From the NCBI RefSeq assembly GCF_024339125.1, contig NZ_CP101417.1:62001-126000 (forward strand): a stretch of 64,000 nt of DNA, written 5' to 3'. Within the stretch, counting starts at the first letter, position 1. The number at the start of each line of letters is the position of its first letter. The translations under genes were made by a program, and so were the position numbers. The notes under the pieces were generated by a model, which was not told the origin of the DNA, did not search any database, and saw nothing but the letters and a program-made list of their open reading frames with translations. Origin of the DNA: Xanthomonas hortorum. GTDB lineage: Bacteria > Pseudomonadota > Gammaproteobacteria > Xanthomonadales > Xanthomonadaceae. This document shows positions 10,101 through 19,096 of the stretch, in pieces.

Positions 10101-10296
10101 CCTGGGTGATGCGGCTTTCCACCACCGCCGCCGAAGCGCCGGTGTATTCCACATCCACCGAGACGATGGGCGGGTCGATCGCCGGCAACTCGCGCAGCGT
10201 GAGCCGGGTGAACGACATCACCCCCAGCACGATCAGCAACAGGCTCATCACCACCGCCATCACCGGGCGGGTAATGGACAGATCGGAGAGTTTCAT
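7171..10296 (-). CDS. RND efflux transporter, inner-membrane pump (HAE1 type)
   Basis: 1041 residues, the usual AcrB/MexB/MdtB-class length: a proton-driven trimeric pump exporting hydrophobic compounds or drugs across the envelope. It shows the N-terminal first helix (TRPVMAVVMSLLLIVLGVMS), a large periplasmic porter loop, helix 4 with the proton-relay aspartates (GLVVDDAIVVVEN), a second porter loop and the C-terminal helix bundle. The two acidic residues in helix 4 indicate the hydrophobe/amphiphile exporter group and not a heavy-metal pump. Its ATG overlaps the adaptor stop by 4 bases (ATGA), so the two form an operon. No outer-membrane TolC-like gene or regulator is adjacent, so a shared TolC is probably used. 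Substrate unknown. Confidence 0.94.
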   Translation of the reverse strand: MKLSDLSITRPVMAVVMSLLLIVLGVMSFTRLTLRELPAIDPPIVSVDVEYTGASAAVVESRITQVLEDALAGIEGIETIEARSRNGSSDISIEFVQSRDVEAAANDVRDAVSRVSDRMPDQARPPEISKVEADADPILWLNMSSSTMDTLQLSDYAERYVVDRFSSLDGVAQVRIGGRQRYAMRIWLDRDQLAARELTVADVEAALQNENVELPAGSIESAQRDFTLRVERSYLKPEDFAKLPLSKGEGGYVVRLGDVAKVELTSAERRAYFQSNGVPNVGLGIVRNSTANALDVAREARAQAEEVQKSLPQGTNIFVAFDTTTFIDAAVERVYHTLIEAVVLVLVVIWVFLGSARAALIPAVTVPVCLIAAFIALYAFDFSINLLTLLALVLCIGLVVDDAIVVVENIQRRIDLGEPPLVAAKRGTGQVAFAVIATTAVLVAVFLPVGFLEGNTGRLFRELAVALAAAVAISAFVALTLTPMMSSKLLRSHGQAKPNRFHRWFDGRMQAVSGAYGRSLERHVHRTWIFALLMLLALGASAWLMSRIPSELAPAEDRGNFQIMIDGPEGAGFDYTVGQMHQVEAILGPYVGPDKPIVRANPRVPGGFGSSEEMHTGRVSVFLQDWEKRTRPTTEVADELQQKLNVLSGVRARTQVSGGLVRSRGQPFQLVLGGPDYAEIAQWRDRILQRMEANPGLVGPDSDYKETRPQMRVNIDRLRAADLGVPVTAIGGALEAMMGSRRVTTFVENGEEYDVMLQAGREGRMAPEDLTAIRVRSIRGELIPLSNLVTLSEVAEAGTLNRFNRLRAITISAGLAPGYPLGDAIAWAQQAAREELPEYAQVDWKGESREYQQSGSAVLLTFGMALLVVYLVLAAQFESFAHPLVIMLTVPLAVLGALVGLWLTGGTLNLFSQIGIVMLVGLAAKNGILIVEFANQLRDEGRSVHAAIVESASVRLRPILMTSIATVVGAIPLVVAGGPGSASRATIGVVVIFGVSLSTLLSLYVVPAFYSLIAPFTKSPEAVARELETLEAQTPSVGGHA

Positions 10297-11378
10297 CGCG
10301 CTGCCTGCGTGGGCGCCACTGCAGATGTCGATGCAGGCACGGGCGCGGCCTGATCGACCACCTTCAAGCCCGGACGCAACTTGCCGGTGCCATCCACCAC
10401 GATGCGCTCACCGGCCTTGACGCCGTCGAGAATTTCCACCTTGCCATCGCGGCGCTCGCCCAGACGCACGTCGGCACGCTCCACGCTGCTGTCGGGCTTG
10501 ACCCGGAACACATAGGACTCGCGCCCCACCTGCACCACCGCAATCTCGGGAATCACCACCGCCTGCCGCGCCGGCTGAAACAGCCGCACATCCAGCAGCA
10601 TGCCCGGGCGCAGCCGGCGATCGCCGTTGGGGAAATCCGCGCGCACCGTCACCGAGCGGGTAGTCTCGTCGATCCGCGAATCGATCGCCGCCACCACGCC
10701 TTCGAACTGCGCGCCTGGGTACGCCGCTGCCGTGCCATTGACCGCATTGCCGAGTTGCACCAGGCCGAACTGCGATTCGGGCACCTGAAAGTCCACGTAC
10801 ATGCGCTCCACATCGTCCAGCGTGGCGATCACGGTGCTGGAGGTGATCAACGAGCCCGGGCTGATCTGGCGGATGCCGAGCACGCCGGAGAACGGCGCAC
10901 GCACTTCGCGGTCGGTGATCTCCGCGCGCATCTGCTGCACGCGCGCCTGCGCCGCATCGCGCAAGGCGCGTTGCGTATCGACAGTGGACTTGGCCACCAG
11001 TTGCTGGCCAACCAGACTCAACTGGCGCCGATACAACTGATCGGTTTCTTCGAAGGTCGCCTGCGCGGCCGTCAGCGCCGCCTGCTGCGAATTGCCGCGC
11101 AGGCGCAGCAGCAACTGCCCGGCCTTGACCTCGTCGCCGCTATCGAAATTGACCTGCTCCACCACATCGCTCACCGCAGCGGTCAGCGCCACCGATTCGC
11201 GCGCACGCACGGTGGCGATCGACTGCACGGTCGAGTTCCAGGGCTGGGTGGTCACCGCCTGCACAGAAACCGGAATGGGTTTGGCAACGGCGGGCGCCGC
11301 AGCCTGGCGGCTGCAACCGGCCAACGCAGCGGCCAAGAAGAGCGCGGCGCAAAAGCGCGCGCTGGGCAGAACAAGCAT
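10293..11378 (-). CDS. RND efflux periplasmic adaptor lipoprotein
   Basis: Membrane fusion protein of 361 residues that bridges the RND pump and an outer-membrane channel. A lipobox (ALAGC, Cys22) predicts lipid anchoring in the inner membrane. It then shows the split barrel-sandwich (lipoyl-like) domain, with halves around residues 60-95 and 160-190 (VRAPFSGVLGIRQ), separated by a short alpha-helical hairpin rich in Gln/Ala, then beta-barrel and membrane-proximal domains. The short hairpin resembles MdtA/MexE-type adaptors. The ATG at 11378 has an AGGA ribosome-binding site. It is first in a two-gene operon with the pump and overlaps it by 4 bases. Confidence 0.93.
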   Translation of the reverse strand: MLVLPSARFCAALFLAAALAGCSRQAAAPAVAKPIPVSVQAVTTQPWNSTVQSIATVRARESVALTAAVSDVVEQVNFDSGDEVKAGQLLLRLRGNSQQAALTAAQATFEETDQLYRRQLSLVGQQLVAKSTVDTQRALRDAAQARVQQMRAEITDREVRAPFSGVLGIRQISPGSLITSSTVIATLDDVERMYVDFQVPESQFGLVQLGNAVNGTAAAYPGAQFEGVVAAIDSRIDETTRSVTVRADFPNGDRRLRPGMLLDVRLFQPARQAVVIPEIAVVQVGRESYVFRVKPDSSVERADVRLGERRDGKVEILDGVKAGERIVVDGTGKLRPGLKVVDQAAPVPASTSAVAPTQAAR

Positions 11379-11496
11379 CAGAACATCCTGGCGAGGTACG
11401 TCGAAAGTTTAACGACCTAGCCGCCAGGGTGTTGACAGAAAGGCGTGCTTTGCACCATGACCAAAGACCCTTGCCGTCGTCAGCGCGATGCGCTGG

Positions 11497-13473
11497 TCAA
11501 CGTTCCAGTTCAAGAAACTCGAGGACATGGCGCGCCAGCGCCTCTACATTCTCACCATCGGCGTGAAGATGGATCTCCGGCGCTTCCGGTGCCTCGTACG
11601 GCGAATCGATACCGGTGAAGTTGGGAATCTGCCCGGCCCGCGCCTTGCGGTACAAGCCCTTCACATCGCGCGCCTCGGCGACCTCGAGTGGAACGTCCAC
11701 AAACACTTCGACGAATTCACCCTGGTCGAAGCGCTCGCGCGCCAGTTGCCGCTCGGCACGGAACGGCGAGATGAAGCTCACCAGCACGATCAGGCCGGCA
11801 TCGGCCATCAAGCGCGCCACCTCGGCCACGCGGCGGATGTTTTCCACGCGGTCTTCGTCGGTGAAGCCCAGATCGCGGTTGAGCCCGTGGCGCACGTTGT
11901 CGCCGTCCAGGATGAAGGTGTGATAGCCCAGCGCATGCAGGCGCTTGTCGATCAGATTGGCAACGGTGGATTTGCCCGCGCCCGACAAGCCGGTGAACCA
12001 CAGCACGCGCGGGGTCTGGCCCTTGATGCGCGCACGCGCGGCGCGATCCACATCCAGATGCTGCCAGTGCACGTTGCCGGCGCGGCGCAGCGCGAACTCC
12101 AGCGTGCCGGCGGCCACCGTGGCATTGCTCTGCCGGTCGATCAGGATGAAACCGCCCAGCACGCGATTGCGCGCATACGGCGAGAACGCGATCGGCTCGT
12201 CCAACGCCAGATTGCAGTAGCCCACTTCGTTGAGCTCCAGCCGCTTGGCGGCCAGCCGCTCCTGCGTATTCACATCGACCTTGTGCTTGATCTCGCTGAT
12301 GCTCGCGGTGACCGTGCGGGTGCCGATCTTGAGCCAGTACGGGCGGCCCGGCAGCAACGCGGCATCGTCCATCCACAGCAGGTGCGCGGCGAACTGGTCG
12401 GCCACTTCCGGCGGATCGTCGACCGCGGCAATGATGTCGCCACGGCTGATATCGATCTCCTCGCGCAAGGTCAGCGTGACCGCCTGGCCGGCGCGCGCGC
12501 TGTCCACCTCGCCGTTGGCATCCAGCACCGATGCCACCTGCGTGCGCCGCCCGGACGGCACCACCACCACGGCATCGCCAACCCGCACCTGCCCGGCCGC
12601 AATGGTGCCGGCATAGCCACGGAAATGCTGGTTGGGACGATTGACCCACTGCACCGGCAAGCGGAATCCGCTGCCCGCTTCCGGCGCCTCCAATTGCACG
12701 GTGTCGAGATGCTGCAGCAGATGCGGACCGCTGTACCACGGCATCCGCGCCGAGGCGCTGGACAGATTTTCGCCATCCAGTGCCGATAGCGGAATGCACT
12801 GCACATCGGCAATGCCCAGCTGCGCGGCCAGCACGCGATAGGCATCGGCGATCTCGGCGAAGACCTGTGCGTCGTAGTCCACCAGATCCATCTTGTTGAC
12901 CGCCAGCACCACATGCCGGATGCCCAGCAACGACACGATGTAACTGTGCCGGCGCGTCTGCGCCAATAATCCCTTACGCGCATCCACCAGCACCACCGCG
13001 ACATCGGCGGTGGATGCGCCGGTGGCCATATTGCGCGTGTACTGCTCGTGCCCGGGGCAATCGGCCACGATGAACTTGCGTTGGTCGGTATCGAAATAGC
13101 GATACGCCACATCGATGGTGATGCCCTGCTCGCGCTCGGCGGCCAGGCCATCCATCAACAACGCATAGTCGATGCCCTCGCCCTGCGTGCCGTGCCGGCG
13201 GCTATCGCTTTCCAGTGCCGCGAGCTGGTCGTCGAACAAGCGCTTGCTGTCGTACAACAAGCGCCCAATCAACGTGCTCTTGCCGTCATCCACGCTGCCA
13301 CAGGTGATGAAGCGCAGCAGCGGCTTTGATTCGTGTTGATGCAGGTAGGCGCCGATGGCGCCGGGATTCGGGAGTGGGGAATGGGGATTGGCAAAGGCAG
13401 CTGCTTCCCCCGTTCCGTCCACGGCGAACCGCTGTTGCGAATCTTCAATCCCCACTCCCGAATCACTGCCCAT
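11497..13473 (-). CDS. cysNC: Bifunctional sulfate adenylyltransferase GTPase subunit / APS kinase (CysN-CysC fusion)
   Basis: 658 residues. The N-terminal CysN domain is the GTPase that drives sulfate adenylation by CysD; the C-terminal CysC domain phosphorylates APS to PAPS. CysN motifs: P-loop GSVDDGKS (59-66), DCPGHEQ (138-144), NKMD (193-196), then EF-Tu-like barrel domains to about residue 480. CysC has its own P-loop GLSGAGKS (495-502) and the [10 protein letters not shown] segment. The ATG shares one base with the cysD stop (TGATG), so the start is well defined. Residues 1 to about 40 do not look like any CysN N-terminus and are encoded by an inverted pair of GGGATT-type repeats (see the repeat entry). 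The end lies about 120 bp downstream of the RND adaptor start on the same strand, with no obvious terminator between. Confidence 0.96.
   Translation of the reverse strand: MGSDSGVGIEDSQQRFAVDGTGEAAAFANPHSPLPNPGAIGAYLHQHESKPLLRFITCGSVDDGKSTLIGRLLYDSKRLFDDQLAALESDSRRHGTQGEGIDYALLMDGLAAEREQGITIDVAYRYFDTDQRKFIVADCPGHEQYTRNMATGASTADVAVVLVDARKGLLAQTRRHSYIVSLLGIRHVVLAVNKMDLVDYDAQVFAEIADAYRVLAAQLGIADVQCIPLSALDGENLSSASARMPWYSGPHLLQHLDTVQLEAPEAGSGFRLPVQWVNRPNQHFRGYAGTIAAGQVRVGDAVVVVPSGRRTQVASVLDANGEVDSARAGQAVTLTLREEIDISRGDIIAAVDDPPEVADQFAAHLLWMDDAALLPGRPYWLKIGTRTVTASISEIKHKVDVNTQERLAAKRLELNEVGYCNLALDEPIAFSPYARNRVLGGFILIDRQSNATVAAGTLEFALRRAGNVHWQHLDVDRAARARIKGQTPRVLWFTGLSGAGKSTVANLIDKRLHALGYHTFILDGDNVRHGLNRDLGFTDEDRVENIRRVAEVARLMADAGLIVLVSFISPFRAERQLARERFDQGEFVEVFVDVPLEVAEARDVKGLYRKARAGQIPNFTGIDSPYEAPEAPEIHLHADGENVEALARHVLEFLELER
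13363..13464. repeat. GGGATT-type repeat, inverted pair inside the cysNC 5' coding region
   Basis: A 16-base unit at 13365-13380 recurs as its exact reverse complement at 13449-13464; the left copy is followed by further GGGGA(A/T)T-like units to 13392. The pair lies within cysNC and encodes about residues 4-9 and 28-37 of the protein (DSGVGI and [10 protein letters not shown]). The same unit with one mismatch is found at 36478-36493, and related sequence at 16411-16528. A stem of at least 16 bp with a 68-base loop could form in the mRNA just after the start codon. Confidence 0.85.
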
Positions 13474-14381
13474 CAGAAATACCCCTCAAGCTTTTTCTGC
13501 TCCATCGATGCACCCGGCGCATGATCGATCATGCGGCCCTGGCGCTCGGAGCTGGTGCTGACCAGCATCTCGGCGATCACCGCTTCCAGCGTGTCGGCGG
13601 TGGATTCGATCGCACCGGTCAGCGGATAGCAGCCCAGCGTGCGGAAGCGCACCGAGCGTAGTTGCGGCGTTTCGCCTGCGTGCAACGGCAGGCGATGGTC
13701 GTCGACCATGATCCACGCGCCGTCGCGCTCCACCACCGGGCGCGGTGCGGCGAAATACAGCGGCACCACCGGAATGCGTTCGCGGTAGATGTACAACCAG
13801 ATATCCAGCTCGGTCCAGTTGGAGAGCGGAAACACGCGCACGCTTTCGCCCGGTTTAGTGCGCGCGTTGTAGAGATTCCACAACTCCGGGCGCTGGTTCT
13901 TGGGGTCCCAGCGATGACGTGCATTGCGGAACGAGAACACGCGCTCCTTGGCACGCGATTTCTCCTCGTCGCGGCGCGCGCCACCAATGGCCGCATCGAA
14001 GCCGCCCTGCTCCAGCGCCTGCTTCAGTCCCTGGGTTTTCATGATGTCGGTGTGCACCGCCGCGCCATGGCTGATCGGGCCGATGTCCTGGGCGATGCCG
14101 TCCGGGTTGATGTGCACGCGCAGGTCCACGCCGGTCTCGGCCGCACGGCGGTCGCGGAAGGCGATCATCTCGCCGAACTTCCAGCGCGTGTCCACGTGCA
14201 GCAGCGGAATCGGCGGCGGCGACGGCGCAAAGGCCTTGAGCAGCAGATGCAGCAGCACCGAACTGTCCTTGCCCACCGAATACAGCATCACCGGAGCCCG
14301 GAACTCGGCGGCGACTTCGCGCAGGATGTGGATGCTTTCGGCCTCGAGCCGGTCGAGGTGAGACAGGGGCTGCAGAGTCAT
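13473..14381 (-). CDS. cysD: Sulfate adenylyltransferase subunit 2 (ATP sulfurylase small subunit)
   Basis: 302 residues. It transfers the AMP of ATP to sulfate to make adenylylsulfate, powered by GTP hydrolysis in CysN. The PP-loop nucleotide motif SVGKDSS is at 35-41. The segments [15 protein letters not shown] and [12 protein letters not shown] are family hallmarks, and the protein ends in the typical EQKKLEGYF. Its stop shares a base with the cysNC start, giving a tightly coupled cysD-cysNC operon. It is transcribed divergently from cysJ across a 178-bp region. Cytoplasmic. Confidence 0.97.
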   Translation of the reverse strand: MTLQPLSHLDRLEAESIHILREVAAEFRAPVMLYSVGKDSSVLLHLLLKAFAPSPPPIPLLHVDTRWKFGEMIAFRDRRAAETGVDLRVHINPDGIAQDIGPISHGAAVHTDIMKTQGLKQALEQGGFDAAIGGARRDEEKSRAKERVFSFRNARHRWDPKNQRPELWNLYNARTKPGESVRVFPLSNWTELDIWLYIYRERIPVVPLYFAAPRPVVERDGAWIMVDDHRLPLHAGETPQLRSVRFRTLGCYPLTGAIESTADTLEAVIAEMLVSTSSERQGRMIDHAPGASMEQKKLEGYF

Positions 14382-14559
14382 CGGGGTGTCATGGCGTCGG
14401 CGGGCAGACCAGCCGATGGTAGGGCAAGGCGCCGCAGTGTGTGGCGCAGGCAGCCCGCACCCAAATAAGCGGCCGGCATAACGCGATAACGGCTCATCCT
14501 TTCTGGCCGCCGCAACGTTTCCATAACATCACTGGTCTCATCAACGCCCCCGGATCCAA
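14382..14559. promoter_or_regulatory. Divergent cysD / cysJ promoter region, candidate CysB target
   Basis: 178 bp separate the oppositely oriented cysDNC and cysJIH operons, so both promoters and their activator sites should lie here. Three ATAAC motifs (14477-14481, 14486-14490, 14523-14527) are spread across it. CysB sites are degenerate in enterobacteria, so these are only candidates. No clear -35/-10 pair is assigned. Confidence 0.45.
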
Positions 14560-16407
14560 ATGACCGCCGCCAGTTCCGCGCTACCGCCCAGCCCCTTGCC
14601 CGACGAGCGCAAGGCGCTGCTGGAACGGTTGGTGGACGGCCTGGATTCTGCGTCACTGTGGTGGCTGTCTGGTTACACCGCCGGGCTGGCACAAGGCCAG
14701 CCGCCGCGCTCGCTCGCGGTCCTGCCGGGCGGGCAGCCCCACGCGATCGCGCAAGCGAGCCAGCGCCTGACCGTGCTGTATGGCAGCCAGACCGGCAATG
14801 CCCGCCGCGAAGCGGAGCAACTGGCCGCCGAGGCCGAGGCGGCGGGCTTGAGCGTGCGCTTGCTGCGCGCCGACACCTACCCCACCCGCGAGTTGGCCAG
14901 CGAACGCTTGTTGTATGTAGTGATCAGCACCCAGGGCGAAGGCGACCCGCCGGACGATGCGATCGGGCTGGTCGAATTTCTGGCCAGCCGGCGCGCGCCC
15001 AAGCTGCCCGAGCTCAAGTACGCGGTGCTGGGGCTGGGCGATTCCAGCTACGCGGATTTTTGCGGCATTGCACGCCGCATCGACGAGCGCCTGGCCGAAC
15101 TCGGCGGCAGCCGTGTGCAGCCGCGTGGCGAAGCCGATCTGGATATCGACAGCGTCGCCGCACCCTGGCGTGCGCAGGCACTCACGCACGCACGCGAGCA
15201 CCTCAAGAGTGGCCCGCCTTCGGCCACCATCACGCCATTGCGCAGCAGCGCGGCCGCAGCAGTGTGGTCGCCTCAGCACCCGTTCGCTGCAGAGGTGCTG
15301 GCCAACCAGATCATCAGCGGGCGCGACTTCAAGGGCCCGCAGTTTCGCGTCTATGCACTGCCCGGCAAGCGCGTGCGTCATCTGGAATTTTCGCTGGAAG
15401 GCAGCGGGCTGAGCTACGAGCCTGGCGATGCGCTGGGCATCCGTCATCGCAATCCGCCCGCACTGGTGGATGCAGTGCTGGAGACGCTGCGCCTGGATGG
15501 TCATGCCGCGGTCACCATCGGCGAAGAGACTCTGGCCTTGAACGAGTGGCTTGCCACCCGGCGCGAACTCACCAAGCTGTCGCGGCCGCTGCTGGCCGCA
15601 CACGCCGAGCGTGCGCGCGCCGAGGAGCTGCAGACGCTGCTCACCCCGACCCAGACTGCCGGCCTGGCGTCGTTGCTCTCCGATCACCAGTTGATCGACG
15701 TGCTGCGACGCTGGCCGGCGGATTGGGACCATGGCAGCCTGCTGGCTGCCCTGCGTCCGCTCACCCCACGCTTGTACTCGATCGCCTCCAGCCGCAAGCG
15801 CGTGGGCGAGGAAGTGCACCTGGTCGTGGACGAACTCACCTACCAGGCGCACGGCCACGCGCATCTGGGCTCGGCCAGCGGCTTTCTTGCCGCCCTGCGC
15901 GAAGGTGACACCGCACCGGTCTATATCGAGCCGAACGAGCGCTTCCGCGTGCCGGCCGATCCGGACCGCGACATCCTGATGATCGGCCCGGGCACCGGCG
16001 TGGCGCCGTTCCGCGGCTTCGTGCAGGAACGCGCCGAAACCGGCGCCAAGGGCCGTAACTGGCTGTTCTTCGGCGCCCAGCATTTCAATACCGATTTCCT
16101 GTATCAGGCCGAATGGCAGCAGGCCTTGCAGCGCGGCGAACTGCATGCATTAGAAGTGGCGTTCTCGCGCGACCAGGCCGAAAAAATCTACGTGCAACAC
16201 CGCCTGCGCGCACGCGGCGCCGAGGTCTACGCCTGGCTGCAAGGCGGCGCGCATGTGTATGTGTGCGGCGCCATTGGCATGGGTAAGGACGTGCACGCCG
16301 CCCTGCTCGACATCGTCGCCACCCACGGCGCACTCGATGCCGAAGCCGCAGCTGCGTATCTCACCCAGCTGCAGGTGGAGGGGCGGTATGCGCGCGATGT
16401 CTATTAG
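14560..16407 (+). CDS. cysJ: NADPH-sulfite reductase flavoprotein subunit
   Basis: 615 residues. It carries electrons from NADPH through FAD and FMN to the CysI hemoprotein for reduction of sulfite to sulfide. The FMN flavodoxin-like domain begins with YGSQTGNA (74-81) and includes STQGEGDPPDD. The connecting and FAD domain contains RLYSIASS. The NADPH domain contains GPGTGVAPFRGF, and the protein ends in the usual YARDVY. The first 65 residues are a short leader as in other CysJ proteins. It is first in a cysJ-cysI-cysH cluster. The 123-bp gap to cysI is filled by an inverted repeat pair, so it is not a simple overlapping operon at that junction. Confidence 0.96.
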   Translation: MTAASSALPPSPLPDERKALLERLVDGLDSASLWWLSGYTAGLAQGQPPRSLAVLPGGQPHAIAQASQRLTVLYGSQTGNARREAEQLAAEAEAAGLSVRLLRADTYPTRELASERLLYVVISTQGEGDPPDDAIGLVEFLASRRAPKLPELKYAVLGLGDSSYADFCGIARRIDERLAELGGSRVQPRGEADLDIDSVAAPWRAQALTHAREHLKSGPPSATITPLRSSAAAAVWSPQHPFAAEVLANQIISGRDFKGPQFRVYALPGKRVRHLEFSLEGSGLSYEPGDALGIRHRNPPALVDAVLETLRLDGHAAVTIGEETLALNEWLATRRELTKLSRPLLAAHAERARAEELQTLLTPTQTAGLASLLSDHQLIDVLRRWPADWDHGSLLAALRPLTPRLYSIASSRKRVGEEVHLVVDELTYQAHGHAHLGSASGFLAALREGDTAPVYIEPNERFRVPADPDRDILMIGPGTGVAPFRGFVQERAETGAKGRNWLFFGAQHFNTDFLYQAEWQQALQRGELHALEVAFSRDQAEKIYVQHRLRARGAEVYAWLQGGAHVYVCGAIGMGKDVHAALLDIVATHGALDAEAAAAYLTQLQVEGRYARDVY

Positions 16408-16410
16408 AGC

Positions 16411-16528
16411 CGGGATTGGGGAGTTGGGATTGGGGATTCGTAACGGCGGGCTCCCGAGGTCGTTGTGTTGTCGTCGTACTGCCTGCCTTGTTGTGTTGCC
16501 AATCCCCAATCACGAATGCCGAATCCCG
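16411..16528. repeat. GGGATT-type inverted repeat filling the cysJ-cysI junction
   Basis: Arms 16411-16440 and 16499-16528 are 30 bases each and complementary at 24 of 30 positions, built of GGGATT/GGGGATT units. They occupy nearly the whole intergenic space: the left arm starts 4 bases after the cysJ stop and the right arm ends 3 bases before the cysI ATG. An mRNA hairpin with a 58-base loop would place the cysI start at its foot. Confidence 0.85.
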
Positions 16529-16530
16529 TC

Positions 16531-18237
16531 ATGAGCCATTCCGTCGAAGACATCAAATCCGAAAGCCGTCGTCTGCGCGGGTCGCTGGAACAGAGCCTGG
16601 CCGATGCGGTGACCGGTGCGTTGCGTGAGGACGATCAGACCCTGATCAAGTACCACGGCAGCTACCAGCAGGACGATCGCGATATCCGCGATGAGCGGCG
16701 TCGGCAGAAGCTCGAACCGGCGTATCAGTTCATGATCCGCACGCGCACGCCGGGCGGGGTGATCTCGCCCACGCAGTGGCTGGCCCTGGATAGCATCGCC
16801 ACGCGGTATGCCAATCATTCGCTGCGCATCACCACGCGCCAGGCATTCCAGTTCCATGGCGTGATCAAGCGCGAACTCAAGGCGACCATGCAGGCGATCA
16901 ATGCGACCTTGATCGATACGCTGGCTGCCTGCGGCGATGTCAATCGCAATGTGCAAGTGGCAGCCAATCCGCTGCTGTCGCAGGCGCATGCCACGCTGTA
17001 TGCCGATGCTGCGCGCGTGTCCGAGCATCTGCTGCCGAATACGCGCGCGTACTACGAAATTTGGCTGGACGAAGAGCGCGTCTACGGATCCGGCAGCGAA
17101 GAAGAACCGATCTACGGCGACCGGTACCTGCCACGTAAGTTCAAGATCGGCTTCGCCGCGCCGCCGCTCAACGATGTGGACGTGTTCGCCAACGATCTGG
17201 GCTTTATCGCCATCCTGCGCGAGGGCCAATTGCTCGGCTACAACGTCAGCATCGGCGGCGGCATGGGCGCCAGCCATGGCGATGCGGAGACCTGGCCGCG
17301 CGTGGCCAATGTCATTGGGTTTGTCACCCGCGATCAGTTACTGGATCTCGCAACCGCCGTGGTCACCACCCAGCGCGACTTCGGCAACCGTGCAGTGCGC
17401 AAACGCGCACGCTTCAAGTACACCATCGACGATCATGGTCTGGACACCATCGTGGCCGAGATCGAACGCCGCGCCGGTTTCGCGCTGCAGCCGGCGCAGC
17501 GGTTCGCCTTCGAGCACAACGGCGATCGCTACGGCTGGGTCGAAGGCGAAGACGGGCTGTGGCATCTGACTCTCTCGCTGCCGGCCGGGCGCATCGCCGA
17601 TACCGAGGCCGCTGCGCACCTGAGCGGCCTGCGTGCGATTGCGCAATTGAACGTCGGCGAATTTCGCATGACGCCCAACCAGAATCTGGTCATCGCCGGT
17701 GTGCTGGCCAGCGAGCGCGCGCGCGTCGATGCCTTGGTTGCGCAGTACGGTCTGGATGCCGGCGATCGCGCGCCCACCGCACTGGCACGCGGCGCGATGG
17801 CCTGTGTGTCGCTGCCCACCTGCGGCCTGGCGATGGCCGAGGCCGAGCGGTATCTGCCCGACTTCAGCGCGGCCTTGCAACCGCTGCTGGAACAACACGG
17901 ACTGGCCGACACCCCGATCGTGCTGCGCCTGTCCGGTTGCCCCAACGGCTGCTCGCGCCCGTATCTGGCCGAGATCGCGTTGGTGGGCAAGGCACCCGGC
18001 CGCTACAACCTGATGCTGGGCGGCGATCGCCGTGGCCAGCGTCTGAACACGCTGTATCGCGAGAACATCACCGAAGCGGACATCCTCGCCGCACTCGAAC
18101 CGCTGCTGGCGCGCTATGCGGCCGAACGCGACCAGGCCGGCGACGAAGGCTTCGGCGACTTTCTGCATCGCAGCGGCCTGATCGCCCTGCCGCCCTACCC
18201 CACCCACCGTCACCTCGACCTGGAATTGCTCGCATGA
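16531..18237 (+). CDS. cysI: NADPH-sulfite reductase hemoprotein subunit
   Basis: 568 residues (E. coli CysI is about 570). It reduces sulfite to sulfide at a coupled siroheme-4Fe4S centre fed by CysJ. The cluster cysteines are Cys425 and Cys431 (CVSLPTC) plus Cys470 and Cys474 (CPNGC), the family spacing. ATG 16531 is chosen because the sequence from [17 protein letters not shown] matches the family N-terminus; earlier in-frame ATGs fall within the repeat. There is no recognisable Shine-Dalgarno sequence because the repeat occupies that position. Its stop overlaps cysH by 4 bases (ATGA). Confidence 0.96.
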   Translation: MSHSVEDIKSESRRLRGSLEQSLADAVTGALREDDQTLIKYHGSYQQDDRDIRDERRRQKLEPAYQFMIRTRTPGGVISPTQWLALDSIATRYANHSLRITTRQAFQFHGVIKRELKATMQAINATLIDTLAACGDVNRNVQVAANPLLSQAHATLYADAARVSEHLLPNTRAYYEIWLDEERVYGSGSEEEPIYGDRYLPRKFKIGFAAPPLNDVDVFANDLGFIAILREGQLLGYNVSIGGGMGASHGDAETWPRVANVIGFVTRDQLLDLATAVVTTQRDFGNRAVRKRARFKYTIDDHGLDTIVAEIERRAGFALQPAQRFAFEHNGDRYGWVEGEDGLWHLTLSLPAGRIADTEAAAHLSGLRAIAQLNVGEFRMTPNQNLVIAGVLASERARVDALVAQYGLDAGDRAPTALARGAMACVSLPTCGLAMAEAERYLPDFSAALQPLLEQHGLADTPIVLRLSGCPNGCSRPYLAEIALVGKAPGRYNLMLGGDRRGQRLNTLYRENITEADILAALEPLLARYAAERDQAGDEGFGDFLHRSGLIALPPYPTHRHLDLELLA

Positions 18238-18959
18238 CCGCGCTGCCTGCTGCATCGATCGCACCTTCCGCGCTGGACGACCTGGATGCGCTCAACGCGC
18301 AGCTGGAAGGCCTGCGTGCCGACGAGCGCGTGGCCTGGGCACTGCAACACGGCCCGCAGGACGCAGCGCTGTCGTCCAGTTTCGGCGCGCAGTCGGCAGT
18401 CACCCTGCACCTGCTCACCCAGCAGCGCCCGGACATTCCGGTGATCCTGATCGACACCGGTTACCTGTTCCCGGAAACCTACCGGTTTGCCGACGCGCTG
18501 GCCGACCGGCTCAAGCTCAATCTCAAGGTGTATCGCCCGTTGGTCAGCCGTGCCTGGATGGAAGCGCGCCACGGTCGCCTGTGGGAACAGGGCATGGTCG
18601 GCATCGACCAGTACAACAACCTGCGCAAGGTCGAGCCGATGCGGCGCGCATTGGACGAGCTCAATGTGGGCACCTGGTTCACCGGCCTGCGCCGCAGCCA
18701 GTCCGGCGGCCGCGCGCAGACACCGATCGTGCAAAAGCGCGGCGAGCGCTACAAAGTCAGCCCGATCGCCGACTGGACCGATCGCGACGTGTGGCAATAC
18801 CTGCAGGCGCACGATCTGCCGTATCACCCACTGTGGGAGCAAGGCTACGTGTCGATCGGCGACTTCCACACCACGCGCCGCTGGGAGCCGGGTATGCGCG
18901 AAGAAGACACGCGTTTCTTCGGATTGAAGCGCGAGTGCGGCATTCACGAGGACATCTGA
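18234..18959 (+). CDS. cysH: Phosphoadenylylsulfate (PAPS) reductase
   Basis: 241 residues. It reduces PAPS to sulfite with thioredoxin or glutaredoxin as donor. The PP-loop-like SSSFGAQS is at 47-54. The catalytic cysteine is Cys235 in the C-terminal ECGIH motif. The CC...CxxC cysteines that bind a 4Fe-4S cluster in APS reductases are absent, which indicates PAPS specificity and agrees with the APS kinase domain on CysNC. The start ATG overlaps the cysI stop by 4 bases; a longer open frame upstream is only cysI sequence in another frame. Last gene of the cysJIH cluster. Confidence 0.96.
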   Translation: MTALPAASIAPSALDDLDALNAQLEGLRADERVAWALQHGPQDAALSSSFGAQSAVTLHLLTQQRPDIPVILIDTGYLFPETYRFADALADRLKLNLKVYRPLVSRAWMEARHGRLWEQGMVGIDQYNNLRKVEPMRRALDELNVGTWFTGLRRSQSGGRAQTPIVQKRGERYKVSPIADWTDRDVWQYLQAHDLPYHPLWEQGYVSIGDFHTTRRWEPGMREEDTRFFGLKRECGIHEDI

Positions 18960-19096
18960 GCACTACACCACGTCGTCATTTCTTCGCGGAATTTTCAAGC
19001 GCTGCGGCGCGCTGAATGTTTCTGCTGGCCATCCCAAGAAGTAAGGCCTCGCCGCAGCGAATGCTCAGCACGATGCAGCCGCAGACACGCCGACCC

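Noticed and set aside
11379..11496. Single operon of cysDNC with the RND pump genes
   Set aside because: The genes are on the same strand with about 120 bp between, but there is no overlap or functional link, and the adaptor gene has its own ribosome-binding site; co-transcription is possible but unsupported.
14382..14559. Exact CysB operator and promoter boxes
   Set aside because: ATAAC motifs are present but CysB sites are too degenerate to define by eye; only the region is annotated.
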